DNA of 64,000 nt from Thinopyrum elongatum. Its lineage: Eukaryota > Streptophyta > Magnoliopsida > Poales > Poaceae. The notes under the pieces are model-generated. The model did not search any database. It was not told where the DNA came from and worked only from the letters and a program-made list of their open reading frames with translations. Positions within the stretch are counted from its first letter, which is position 1. Each line of letters opens with the position of its first letter. The position numbers were made by a program, and so were the translations under genes. The stretch spans positions 103,108,237 through 103,172,236 of the forward strand of contig CM022302.1 of the NCBI GenBank assembly GCA_011799875.1, read 5' to 3'. Shown piece by piece: positions 20,123-30,830 of this stretch.

Positions 20123-22632
20123 GGCCTTCCGAGCCTCTCCCTAGCTCACCATCGCACTCACCACACTCGACTACCCCTCCCTAGCCACCTGCCCGAGCCG
20201 GAGAAGCCCTCCCTGCCGCCCATTGCCTCCATGGCCACCGCCACCTCGTGCTCAAATTCGAGGAGGCCGAGCCCTCTCTCTCCGTTCTGACCTCACCAGC
20301 GTCTTCATTGAGCTCCATTTACCCTCCCCACTACCTCGTTCCATCACCGGAGCCGCCGTCGCCTCGCCCCGAGATCAGTCGGAGGCCGCTTCTGCCGGAG
20401 TTCACACCGCTGTGGCCAGAGCCCTTCCCGGCCTTTGTTTCGTTGCGGGATGGATGCGGCGCCGCCCCCTGAGGCCACCGGTGCCCCTGCCTTGGCCGGG
20501 GGTGGCCGGAGGCAGCAGCTTCGGTCGCCGGCCGCGCCCTGTCTGCCTCCTCTGTCTGCCAGTGCCCCCGCAGCTACGGCCTCTCCCCAACGCGCGAGGG
20601 CCCCTTGCCGGGCGCGGCGTCGTCTTCCGCACTCGCCGGTGGCCGGAGCTCGGCCAGAGTCAGCCTGAGTCGCCGGTCCGGCGTCGGCCTCGCCTCTGCC
20701 TCGCCTCCTTTGTTCTGGTCCTCGGGAGGAAGAAGAAGGAGACAGGAGAGGGAGAGAGGTCAGCCGTGGGCCCCGCCTGTAAGCCTCACAGGCGTCGACC
20801 CCACCCCGGGCCCGCGCAGTTTTAAGTGGAGACGTATTCTGGAGAATACGATTTCATCTAAAGAAAGCGTATTTTGAACTACTTCGGCTGAGAAATCGTT
20901 TTCTCGTGTAGAAGACGTATTTCAGCCGAGTGCGCTTTCTGTTTAGCCGCCAGGGGCCTGTCTGTGAATATTTTATTTGCATATTGGTCCCTGTACTTCG
21001 AACGGCTATAACTTTTTAACCGTAACTCCGATCGAGGTGAATCCAACGCCCAATTCTTCGTCTTGCCGAGCCCGACATGTTGGTATCATTTTCATAATGT
21101 GTTGACATAGTGAAAATGACCTTATTGCCCTTACCCCTAAACAGCCCCCTCCGAGAGAGAACTGTTTCCAGCAACTCCTTCCGCGGACTCTCCGCACTTC
21201 TTCCCGGTGTATCCTTCACCCCCAGGCAAGCCACAACTCTCATCTGCATCATCGCATTGCAATGTCATAGTTTAACTATTTATTTTAACAGCAAGTATGA
21301 GCATCTGTGAAATGAGTTGGATTATGCAATGTTGGAGTTAATTTTCGGATAGGTGACTACCATGTTGAATACTGGATTATTAGTGACTAGTAGCTTACCC
21401 ACTTGTTGATACTACGATGTTGAGATCACTGTCTATGATTATTTTGGAGTTCATCTGGCAGTTCATGGATATGAACTAGTAGCAGTAGCCTAAGCATGCC
21501 GGTTATTGGATTACTATAATATCGGAGTATCAGCTGTGACAGAAAGATTGTTCGGGGATAAGATGCCTAATTTGACCAACTAAGTTAACTTGATGAAACA
21601 ACTTGGTGATAAGTGAACTTAGTTGGTTGATCGAGAGTCACCTGTCCGGGCTTATTCGTGCAGCCACATTTGCCGGTATGGGACGGCCTTGACTTGGTCT
21701 GATCGCGTGCTCTTCCACCGGTACCTCCAAAGAGGGAGGGTTATGCGCGCGCGCTACCCTGGCCCGGTAGGCGGCGATAATCCTGTGAGCCCAGTTGAGC
21801 TATTGGATCCAGGTCCCCGTTTGGGACAGTTTGTTTGGCCAGGACGCTGGCAGGTGTCTTGAGGACACGGGGCCACCCAGGGCTTGACTCCAAAAGGGAG
21901 TATGATTGCCGGTCGTACGATGGAAGAGTCACGGGTCAGGCAGGTTTCATCGGAACGTCGTTGGTCCACCCGAATGGGAGCACGAGGCCATGAGTTCCGT
22001 GGTGTGGGTAAAGTGCGCAACCTCTGCAGAGTGTTAAATCTATTCGAATAGCCGTGTCCACGGTATTGGACAGCCCGTCCAGACCTCTATAGGAGGTCAA
22101 CCGTTATAATGACAGTAATGATGGGAGAACTAATCTGAGTTTGGTAACAGTCGGATATCATGCGATGGGCAAGTATTGGTAACGATCTCGAGGATGATCG
22201 TTGGATGTTCTGGGAGTGATCATGAGTTGGTCACCAGAATGCAGGAAGAGTAGCCTGTTATTGCTCATTTCAACCATTCCTTCGGTAACATAAATCTTAA
22301 CTAAATCTTGATGGCTGTGATGTTGTCTTGCCTTAATGCTGATGTTTGTTGTGAGCTTGCGAGTACATTCAAAGTACTCACCTGGCGTATCATGCCAGTC
22401 TGCAGGTCATGCCGTGATTGCTTGCTTGTCGAGGATCCTGAGTTTGCGACCTAGGAGACGCGTTCTAGCCAGAGTCCCTGCGGAGTGGAGTCCATCACCG
22501 CCGACGATGTTCCGCTGCCGAGAGTTGCTTCGCTCCCTCAGGTCGATCCGCTGTTAGCATAGAGCTATTTTGAGCAGGCGTAGTGTCGCCGCGCCGATGT
22601 AATCCTTGTATCTTTGTAACCGTATTTATAGT

Positions 22633-22638
22633 AATAAA
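22633..22638 (+). terminator. Possible polyadenylation signal of the solo LTR
   Basis: AATAAA in GTAATAAAGAG about 100 bp before the LTR end, on the same strand as the TATA box. This is a plausible signal from composition and place only. Confidence 0.4.
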
Positions 22639-22738
22639 GAGCTGATTTGTTCTATGCCAACAGTGCCGTATTCCAGTGGACTTGTCCCTGGGACTGGAAT
22701 ACGGGGCGTTCCGGTTTCCTCTGAGCCGGGGTGCCACA

Positions 22739-22743
22739 GCGGG
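22739..22743 (+). repeat. Target-site duplication GCGGG, right copy
   Basis: This exact repeat of 18435-18439 immediately follows CCACA. The leader resumes at 22744 with TGTCTGTCTCTCCC, as in uninterrupted copies. Confidence 0.93.
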
Positions 22744-23813
22744 TGTCTGTCTCTCCCACTTTAGTCGGATCGGATTCGATGAACAGGGTCCTTATGAAGG
22801 GTAAATAGAAATTGGCATATCACGTTGTGGTTTTGGCGTAGGTAAGAAACGTTCTTGCTAGAAACCTATAGCAGCCACGTAAAAAACTTGCAACAACAAT
22901 TAGAGGACGTCTAACTTGTTTTTGCAGCAAGTGCTTTGTGATGTGATATGGCCAAAGGATGTGATGAATGATATATGTGATGTATGAGATGATCATGTTC
23001 TTGTAATAGGAATCACGACTTGCATGTCGATGAGTATGACAACCGGCAGGAGCCATAGGAGTTGTCTTAATTTATTATATGACCTGCGTGTCATTGAAAT
23101 TCGCCATGTAATTACTTTACTTTATTGCTAACCGCTAGCCGTAGTAGTAGAAGTAATAGTTGGCGAGACAACTTCATGAAGACACGATGATGGAGATCAT
23201 GATGATGGAGATCATGGTGTCATGCCGGTGACGATGATGATCATGGAGCCCCGAAGATGGAGATCAAAAGGAGCGAAGTGATAATGGCCATATCATGTCA
23301 CTATTTTGATTGCATGAGATGTTTATCATGTTTTTTCCATCTTATTTGCTTAGAACGACGGTAGCATATAAGATGATCCCTTACTAAAATTTCAAGAAAG
23401 TGTTCCCCCTAACTGTGCACCGTTGCGAAGGTTCGTTGTTTCGAAGCACTACGTGTTGATCGGGTGTGATAGATTCTAACGTTCGAATACAACGGGTGTA
23501 AGCCAGATTTACACAGCAATACACTTAGGTTGACTTGACGAGCCTAGCATGTACAGACATGGCCTCGGAGCACAAGAGACCGAAAGGTCGAACATGAGTC
23601 GTATAGAAGATACGATCAACATGGAGATGTTCACCGTTGATGACTAGTCCGTCTCACGTGATGATCGGACACGGCCTAGTCGATTCGGATCATGTATCAC
23701 TTAGATGACGAGAGGGATGTCTATCTGAGTGGGAGTTCATTACATAATTTGATTAGATGAACTTAATTGTCATGAACTTAGTCTAAATGTTACATATCTA
23801 TCTTGTAGATCAA
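22744..23813 (+). other. Leader E, 3' part
   Basis: This is the rest of the standard leader up to the gag start of unit E. It includes the candidate intron (donor TAGGTAAGA near 22841, acceptor TTTTTGCAG near 22927) and the doubled GATGATGGAGATCAT. An upstream ATG at 23787 is in frame with gag and would add nine residues. I see no gene. Confidence 0.88.
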
Positions 23814-26800
23814 ATGGCCAACGCTAATGTTACCCTCAACTTCAACGCGTTCCTAGAGAAAAATAAGCTGAAAGACGATGGTAGCAACTATGCGGACTGG
23901 GTCCGTAACCTGAGGATTATCCTCATAGCTGCCAAGAAATCATATGTCCTTGAAGCACCGTTAGGTGACCCACCTGCTCTCCCAGCACTGCCAGACGATT
24001 TGAACGTTTGGCAGACACGCACCGATGATTACTCCTTCATTCAGTGCGGCATGCTCTTCAGCTTAGAACCGGGGCTCCAAAAGCGTTTTGAGCATCACGG
24101 AGCATATGAGATGTTCGAAGAGCTGAAAATGGTTTTCCAAGCTCATGCCCGGATCGAGAGATATGAAGTCTCCGATAAGTTCTACAGCTGTAAGATGGAG
24201 GAAAATAGTTCTGTCAGCGAGCACATACTCAAAATGTCTGGGTTGCACAGCCGCTTGTCTCAGCTGGGGATTAATCTCCCGGATGACGCGGTCATTGACA
24301 GAATCCTCCAGTCGCTTCCACCTAGCTACAAGAGCTTTGTGATGAACTTCAACATGCAGGGAATGGAAAAGACCATTCCTGAGGTATATGCGATGCTGAA
24401 GTCAGCGGAGGCAGAGATCAGAAAGGAACATCAAGTGTTGATGGTGAATAAAACCACTAAGTTCAAGAAGGGCAAGGGTAAGAAGAACTTCAAGAAGGAC
24501 GGCAAGGGAGTTGCCGCGCTCGGTAAGCCAGCTGCCGGGAAGAAGTCAAAGAATGGACCCAAGCCTGAGACTGAGTGCTTTTATTGCAAGGGAAACGGTC
24601 ACTGGAAGCGGAATTGCCCCAAGTACTTAGCAGATAAGAAGGCCGGCAATACCAAAGGTATATGTGATATACATGTAATTGATGTGTACCTTACCAGCAC
24701 TCGTAGTAGTTCCTGGGTATTTGATACCGGTGCGGTTGCTCATATTTGTAACTCAAAGCAGGAACTGCGGAATCAGCGTAGACTGGCAAAGGACGAGGTG
24801 ACGATGCGCGTCGGGAATGGTTCCAAGGTCAATGTGATCGCCGTCGGCACGCTACCTCTGCATCTACCTACGGGATTAGTTTTAAACCTCAATAATTGTT
24901 ATTTAGTGCCAGCTTTGAGCATGAACATTGTATCTGGATCTCGCTTAATGCGAGATGGCTACTCATTTAAATCTGAGAATAATGGTTGTTCTATTTATAT
25001 GAGAGATATGTTTTATGGTCATGCCCCGCTGGTGAATGGTTTATTTTTATTGAATCTCGAACGTGATGTTACACATGTTTATAATGTGAATGCCAAGAAA
25101 TGCAAGGTTGATAACGATAGTCCCACATACTTGTGGCACTGCCGCCTTGGTCATATCGGTGTTAAACGCATGAAGAAACTCCATGCAGATGGACTTTTGG
25201 AGTCTCTTGATTATGAATCATTTGACAGATGCGAACCATGCCTCTTGGGCAAGATGACCAAGACTCCGTTCTCCGGAACAATGGAGCGAGCAACCAACTT
25301 ATTGGAGATCATACATACTGATGTGTGTGGTCCAATGAGTGTTGAGGCTCGCGGTGGTTATCGTTATGTTCTCACCCGCACCGATGATTTGAGTAGATAT
25401 GGGTATGTCTACTTGATGAAGCACAAGTCTGAGACCTTTGAAAAGTTCAAGGAATTTCAGAATGAGGTTGAAAATCAACGTGACAAGAAAATAAAGTTCC
25501 TACGATCAGATCGTGGAGGAGAATATTTGAGTCATGAATTTGGCACGCATTTACGGAAATGTGGAATTGTTTCACAACTCACGCCGCCTGGAACACCTCA
25601 GCGTAACGGTGTGTCCGAACGTCGTAATCGCACTCTATTGGATATGGTGCGATCTATGATGTCTCTTACCGATTTACCGCTATCTTTTTGGGGTTATGCT
25701 TTAGAGACTGCCGCATTCACTTTAAATAGGGCACCGTCAAAATCCGTTGAGACGACACCGTATGAATTATGGTTTGGGAAGAAACCTAAGCTGTCATTTC
25801 TGAAAGTTTGGGGATGCGATGCTTATGTGAAGAAACTTCAATCAGAGAAGCTCGAACCCAAGTCGGAAAAATGCGTATTCATAGGATACCCTAAGGAAAC
25901 TATTGGGTATACCTTCTACCTAAGATCCGAGGGCAAGATTTTTGTTGCCAGGAATGGATCCTTTCTAGAGAAAGAGTTTCTCTCGAAAGAAGTAAGTGGG
26001 AGGAAAGTGGAGCTTGATGAGATGACCCTCGAACCGGAGAGTAGCGCAGCACAGGAAAATGTTTCTGTGGAGCCTGCACCGGCTAGAGAGGAAGTTAATG
26101 ATAATGATCATGATCAAGCTACCACTGAACTTCGAAGGTCCACAAGGACACGTTCCGCACCAGAGTGGTACGGCAATCCTATCCTGGAAATCATGTTGTT
26201 AGACAACAGTGAACCTTCGAACTATGAAGAAGCGATGGCGGGCCCGGATTCCGACAAATGGCTTGAAGCCATGAAATCCGAGATAGGATCCATGTATGAA
26301 AACGAAGTATGGACTTTGACTGACTTGCCCGATGATCGGCAAGCCATAGAAAATAAATGGATCTTTAAGAAGAAGACTGACGCGGATGGTAATGTGACCA
26401 TCTATAAGGCTCGGCTTGTCGCTAAGGGTTATCGACAAGTTCAAGGGGTTGACTACGATGAGACTTTCTCACCCGTAGCGAAGCTGAAATCCGTCAAAAT
26501 CATGTTAGCAATTGCCGCATACTATGATTATGAGATATGGCAAATGGACGTCAAAACGGCATTCCTTAATGGTTTTCTTAAGGAAGAGTTGTATATGATA
26601 CAACCGGAAGGTTTTGTCGACCCTGAGAATGCTGACAAGGTATGCAAGCTCCAGCGCTCAATCTATGGGCTGGTGCAAGCATCTCGGAGTTGGAACATTC
26701 GCTTTGATGAGATGATCAAAGCGTTTGGGTTCACACAGACTTATGGAGAAGCCTGTGTTTACAAGAAAGTGAGTGGGAGCTCTGTAGCATTTCTCATATT

Positions 26801-27785
26801 ATATGTGGATGACATACTGCTAATGGGAAATAATATAGAATTCTTGGAAAGTATAAAGGCCTACTTGAATAAGTGTTTTTCAATGAAGGACCTTGGAGAA
26901 GCTGCTTATATATTAGGCATCAAGATCTATAGGGATAGATCGAGACACCTCATAGGTCTTTCGCAAAGCACATACCTTGATAAGATATTGAAGAAGTTCA
27001 ATATGGATCAGTCCAAGAAGGGGTTCTTGCCTGTATTGCAAGGTGTGAGATTGAGCTCGGCTCAATGCCCGACCACGGCAAAAGATATAGAAGAGATGAG
27101 TGTCATCCCCTATGCCTCAGCCATAGGGTCTATTATGTATGCCATGCTGTGTACCAGACCTGATGTAAACCTTGCAGTAAGTTTGGTAGGTAGGTACCAA
27201 AGTAATCCTGGCAAGGAACACTGGACAGCGGTCAAGAACATCCTGAAGTACCTGAAAAGGACTAAGGATATGTTTCTCGTATATGGAGGTGACGAAGGGC
27301 TCGTCGTAAAGGGTTACGTCGACGCTAGCTTCGACACAGATCCGGATGACTCCAAGTCACAAACCGGATACGTGTATATTTTGAATGGTGGAGCGGTAAG
27401 CTGGTGCAGTTGCAAGCAAAGCGTCATGGCGGGATCTACATGTGAAGTGGAGTACATAGCAGCCTCGGAGGCAGCACACGAAGCAGTATGGATGAAGGAG
27501 TTCATCACCGACCTAGGAGTCATTCCAAATGCGTCGGGTCCAATGGCTCTCTTCTGTGACAACATTGGAGCTATTGCCCTTGCCAAGGAGCCCAGGTTTC
27601 ACAAGAAGACCAGGCATATCAAGCGACGCTTCAACTCCATACGTGAACATGTTCAAGATGGAGACATAGATATTTGTAAAGTGCACACGGATTTGAATGT
27701 AGCAGATCCGTTGACTAAACCTCTTTCACGAGCAAAACATGATCAACACCAGTACTCTATGGGTGTTCGATTCATCACAATGTAA
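23814..27785 (+). CDS. gag-pol: Unit E: intact Gag-Pol polyprotein, 1323 aa
   Basis: This is an uninterrupted frame with Gag, zinc knuckle (C255-C268), DTG protease box (304-306), integrase zinc site and D503/D566/E602, RT D912 and YVDD (D999, D1000), RNase H and the LTKPLSRAKH tail. I start at MANANV, not at the in-frame ATG 27 bp upstream, because the latter has a poor context. Changes of note: Leu522Arg inside the integrase core (shared with unit G), Ala1212Val between the two RNase H glutamates, and Thr1251Ile just after RNase H D1249. The effect of these is unknown. Its leader carries a 4.3-kb solo LTR and an altered primer-binding site, so this copy is unlikely to retrotranspose even though the protein frame is open. 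Confidence 0.9.
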   Translation: MANANVTLNFNAFLEKNKLKDDGSNYADWVRNLRIILIAAKKSYVLEAPLGDPPALPALPDDLNVWQTRTDDYSFIQCGMLFSLEPGLQKRFEHHGAYEMFEELKMVFQAHARIERYEVSDKFYSCKMEENSSVSEHILKMSGLHSRLSQLGINLPDDAVIDRILQSLPPSYKSFVMNFNMQGMEKTIPEVYAMLKSAEAEIRKEHQVLMVNKTTKFKKGKGKKNFKKDGKGVAALGKPAAGKKSKNGPKPETECFYCKGNGHWKRNCPKYLADKKAGNTKGICDIHVIDVYLTSTRSSSWVFDTGAVAHICNSKQELRNQRRLAKDEVTMRVGNGSKVNVIAVGTLPLHLPTGLVLNLNNCYLVPALSMNIVSGSRLMRDGYSFKSENNGCSIYMRDMFYGHAPLVNGLFLLNLERDVTHVYNVNAKKCKVDNDSPTYLWHCRLGHIGVKRMKKLHADGLLESLDYESFDRCEPCLLGKMTKTPFSGTMERATNLLEIIHTDVCGPMSVEARGGYRYVLTRTDDLSRYGYVYLMKHKSETFEKFKEFQNEVENQRDKKIKFLRSDRGGEYLSHEFGTHLRKCGIVSQLTPPGTPQRNGVSERRNRTLLDMVRSMMSLTDLPLSFWGYALETAAFTLNRAPSKSVETTPYELWFGKKPKLSFLKVWGCDAYVKKLQSEKLEPKSEKCVFIGYPKETIGYTFYLRSEGKIFVARNGSFLEKEFLSKEVSGRKVELDEMTLEPESSAAQENVSVEPAPAREEVNDNDHDQATTELRRSTRTRSAPEWYGNPILEIMLLDNSEPSNYEEAMAGPDSDKWLEAMKSEIGSMYENEVWTLTDLPDDRQAIENKWIFKKKTDADGNVTIYKARLVAKGYRQVQGVDYDETFSPVAKLKSVKIMLAIAAYYDYEIWQMDVKTAFLNGFLKEELYMIQPEGFVDPENADKVCKLQRSIYGLVQASRSWNIRFDEMIKAFGFTQTYGEACVYKKVSGSSVAFLILYVDDILLMGNNIEFLESIKAYLNKCFSMKDLGEAAYILGIKIYRDRSRHLIGLSQSTYLDKILKKFNMDQSKKGFLPVLQGVRLSSAQCPTTAKDIEEMSVIPYASAIGSIMYAMLCTRPDVNLAVSLVGRYQSNPGKEHWTAVKNILKYLKRTKDMFLVYGGDEGLVVKGYVDASFDTDPDDSKSQTGYVYILNGGAVSWCSCKQSVMAGSTCEVEYIAASEAAHEAVWMKEFITDLGVIPNASGPMALFCDNIGAIALAKEPRFHKKTRHIKRRFNSIREHVQDGDIDICKVHTDLNVADPLTKPLSRAKHDQHQYSMGVRFITM

Positions 27786-27817
27786 CTAGATTATTGACTC
27801 TAGTGCAAGTGGGAGAC

Positions 27818-29543
27818 TGTTGGAAATATGCCCTAGAGGCAATAATAAAATGGTTATTATTATATTTCCTTGTTCATGATAATTATCTGTTATTCATGCT
27901 ATAATTGTGTTATCCGGAAATCGTAATACATGTGTGAATACATAGACCACTACATGTCCCTAGTAAGCCTCTAGTTGACTAGCTCGTTGATCAATAGATG
28001 GTTACGGTTTCCTGACCATGGACATTGGATGTCATTGATAACGGGATCACATCATTAGGAGAATGATGTGATGGACAAGACCCAATCCTAAGCCTAGCAC
28101 TAGATCGTGTAGTTCGTTTGCAAAAGCTTTTCCAATGTCAAGTAACTTTTCCTTAGAACATGAGATTGTGCAACTCCCGGATACCGTAGGAGTGCTTTGG
28201 GTGTACCAAATGTCACAACATAACTGGGTGGCTATAAAGGTGCACTACGGGTATCTCCGAAAGTGTCTGTTGGGTTGGCACGAATCGAGACTGGGATTTG
28301 TCACTCCGTGTGACGGAGAGGTACCTCTGGGCCCACTCGGTAGGACATCATCATAATGAGCTCAATGTGATCAAGGAGTTGTTCACAGGATGATGTGTTA
28401 CGGAAACGAGTAAAGAGACTTGCCGGTAACGAGATTGAACAAGGTATCGAGATACCGACGATCGAATCTCGGGCAAGTATCGTACCGATAGAGAAAGGGA
28501 ATTGCGTACGGGATTGATTGAATCCTCGACATCGTGGTTCATCCGATGAGATCATCGAGGAGCATGTGGGAGCCAACATGGGTATCCAGATCCCGCTGTT
28601 GGTTATTGACCGGAGAGTCGTCTCGGTCATGTCTACGTGTCTCCTGAACCCGTAGGGTCTACACACTTAAGGTTCGGTGATGCTAGGGTTGTAGGGAAAG
28701 TTTGTACGTGGTTACCGAATGTTGTTCGGAGTCCCGGATGAGATCCCGGACGTCACGAGGAGTTCCGGAATGGTCCGGAGGTGAAGATTTATATATGGGA
28801 AGTTGTCATACGGTCACCGGAATAGTTTCAGGGGTTATCGGTATTGTACCGGGACCACCGAAAGGTGTCCGGAGGTCCACCGGGTGGGGCTGATTTACCC
28901 GGGAGGCCTAATGGGCTGTATATGGGAGGGAACCAGCCCCCTAGTGGGCTGGTGCGGCCCCCCAAGGGCCCATGGCGCCTAGGGTTGGGAAACCCTAGGG
29001 GAGGGAGCCTTCCACCTTGTTGGGGGGCAAGTTTCCCTCCCCTGGCCGCCTCCCCTCCCCTCAGATTGGATCTGAGGGGGCCGGCCCCCTCTCCTCTTCC
29101 CCCTATAAATAGTGGAGGGGTGGGAGGGAGGCCATACCTCATCCCTGGCGCAGCCCCTCTCCTCTCCAACACCTCCTCCTCCTCCCGCGGTGCTTGGCGA
29201 AGCCCTGCAGGAATACCACGCAGCTCCAACTCCACCACGCCGTCGTGCTGCTGCTGGAGCTGTCCTCCCCAACCTCTCCTCCACCCTTGCTGGATCAAGA
29301 AGGAGGAGACGTCTCCGCTCCGTACGTGTGTTGAACACGGAGGTGCCGTCCGTTCGGCGCTCGGTCATCGGTGATTTGGATCACGACGAGTACGTCTCCA
29401 TCAACCCCGTTCTCTTGAACGCTTCCGCTCGCGATCTACAAGGGTATGTAGATGCACTCCCCTCTCTCTCGTTGCTAGATGACTCCATAGATTGATCTTG
29501 GTGATGCATAGAAAATTTTAAAATTCTGCTACGATCCCCAACA
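27818..29543 (+). mobile_element. LTR5, complete 1726-bp copia LTR (variant Q)
   Basis: It runs from TGTTGGAAATATGCC to CTACGATCCCCAACA between units E and F. It has the Q-type U3 and the same hairpin stack before the TATA box (29104-29111). Private changes include AGAACATGAG near 28156 and CAAATGTCACAACATAAC near 28206. It differs from LTR4 at a dozen or more sites. Confidence 0.93.
29104..29111 (+). promoter_or_regulatory. TATA box of LTR5
   Basis: TATAAATA at the conserved LTR position, with the GC-rich hairpins immediately upstream. Confidence 0.75.
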
Positions 29544-30830
29544 GTGGCATCATGAGCTAGGTCTATGCGTAGTATCTTGCACGAGTAGAACACAAAGTAG
29601 TTGTGGGCGTCGATTTGTCAATCTTCTTGCCGTTACTAGTCTTATCTTGATTCGGCGGCACTGTGGGATGAAGCGGCCCGGACCGACCTTACACGTACGC
29701 TTACGTGAGACTGGTTTCACCGACTGACATGCACTAGTTGCATAAGGTGGCTAGCGGGTGTCTGTCTCTCCCACTTTAGTCGGATCGGATTCGATGAACA
29801 GGGTCCTTATGAAGGGTAAATAGAAATTGGCATATCACGTTGTGGTTTTGGCGTAGGTAAGAAACGTTCTTGCTAGAAACCTATAGCAGCCACGTAAAAA
29901 ACTTGCAACAACAATTAGAGGACGTCTAACTTGTTTTTGCAGCAAGTGCTTTGTGATGTGATATGGCCAAAGGATGTGATGAATGATATATGTGATGTAT
30001 GAGATGATCATGTTCTTGTAATAGGAATCACGACTTGCATGTCGATGAGTATGACAACCGGCAGGAGCCATAGGAGTTGTCTTAATTTATTATATGACCT
30101 GCGTGTCATTGAAATTCGCCATGTAATTACTTTACTTTATTGCAAACCGTTAGCCGTAGTAGTAGAAGTAATAGTTGGCGAGACAACTTCATGAAGACAC
30201 GATGATGGAGATCATGATGATGGAGATCATGGTGTCATGCCGGTGACGATGATGATCATGGAGCCCCGAAGATGGAGATCAAAAGGAGCAAAGTGATAAT
30301 GGCCATATCATGTCACTATTTTGATTGCATGAGATGTTTATCATGTTTTTGCATCTTATTTGCTTAGAACGACGGTAGCATATATAAGATGATCCCTTAC
30401 TAAAATTTCAAGAAAGTGTTCCCCCTAACTGTGCACCGTTGCGAAGGTTCGTTGTTTCGAAGCACTACGTGTTGATCGGGTGTGATAGATTCTAACGTTC
30501 GAATACAACGGGTGTAAGCCAGATTTACACAGCAATACACTTAGGTTGACTTGACGAGCCTAGCATGTACAGACATGGCCTCGGAACACAAGAGACCGAA
30601 TGGTCGAGCATGAGTCGTATAGAAGATACGATCAACATGGGGATGTTCACCGTTGATGACTAGTCCGTCTCACGTGATGATCGGACACGGCCTAGTCGAT
30701 TCGGATCATGTAATCACTTAGATGACGAGAGGGATGTCTATCTGAGTGGGAGTTCATTACATAATTTGATTAGATGAACTTAATTGTCATGAACTTAGTC
30801 TAAATGTTACATATCTATCTTGTAGATCAA
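29544..30830 (+). other. Leader F, complete, 1287 bp
   Basis: This is a full non-coding leader with the altered primer-binding site, the candidate intron at 29857-29942, the doubled GATGATGGAGATCAT near 30202 and an in-frame upstream ATG at 30804. It carries small private insertions (CATATATAAG near 30379, GTAATCACTTAG near 30710). There is no gene. Confidence 0.9.
29545..29557 (+). other. Altered primer-binding site (TGGCATCATGAGC)
   Basis: The same variant as after LTR4, one base after the LTR end. Confidence 0.75.

Larger units (their letters stand above)
18440..22738 (+). mobile_element. Solo LTR, 4299 bp, probably Ty3/Gypsy, nested in leader E
   Basis: It starts TGTGACACCC and ends GGGGTGCCACA, an imperfect terminal inverted repeat with TG...CA ends, and is flanked by a perfect 5-bp duplication GCGGG. 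The terminal motif does not recur inside, and there is no primer-binding site, polypurine tract or pol domain, so I read one long LTR left after LTR-LTR recombination. It has an AT-rich first part with roughly 155-bp degenerate repeats (18680-19470), a TATA box at 20115-20122, a very GC-rich stretch (about 19760-20820), and AATAAA at 22633-22638 near the end. Long LTRs of this size occur in some Triticeae Gypsy families, but I cannot name this one. It lies only in unit E, so it arrived after or independently of array growth. Confidence 0.85.

Noticed and set aside
19760..20825. Overlapping Pro/Arg/Ala-rich open frames in the solo LTR
   Set aside because: The region is extremely GC-rich and open in several frames on both strands, which gives long chance frames. 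No motif of gag or pol was found.
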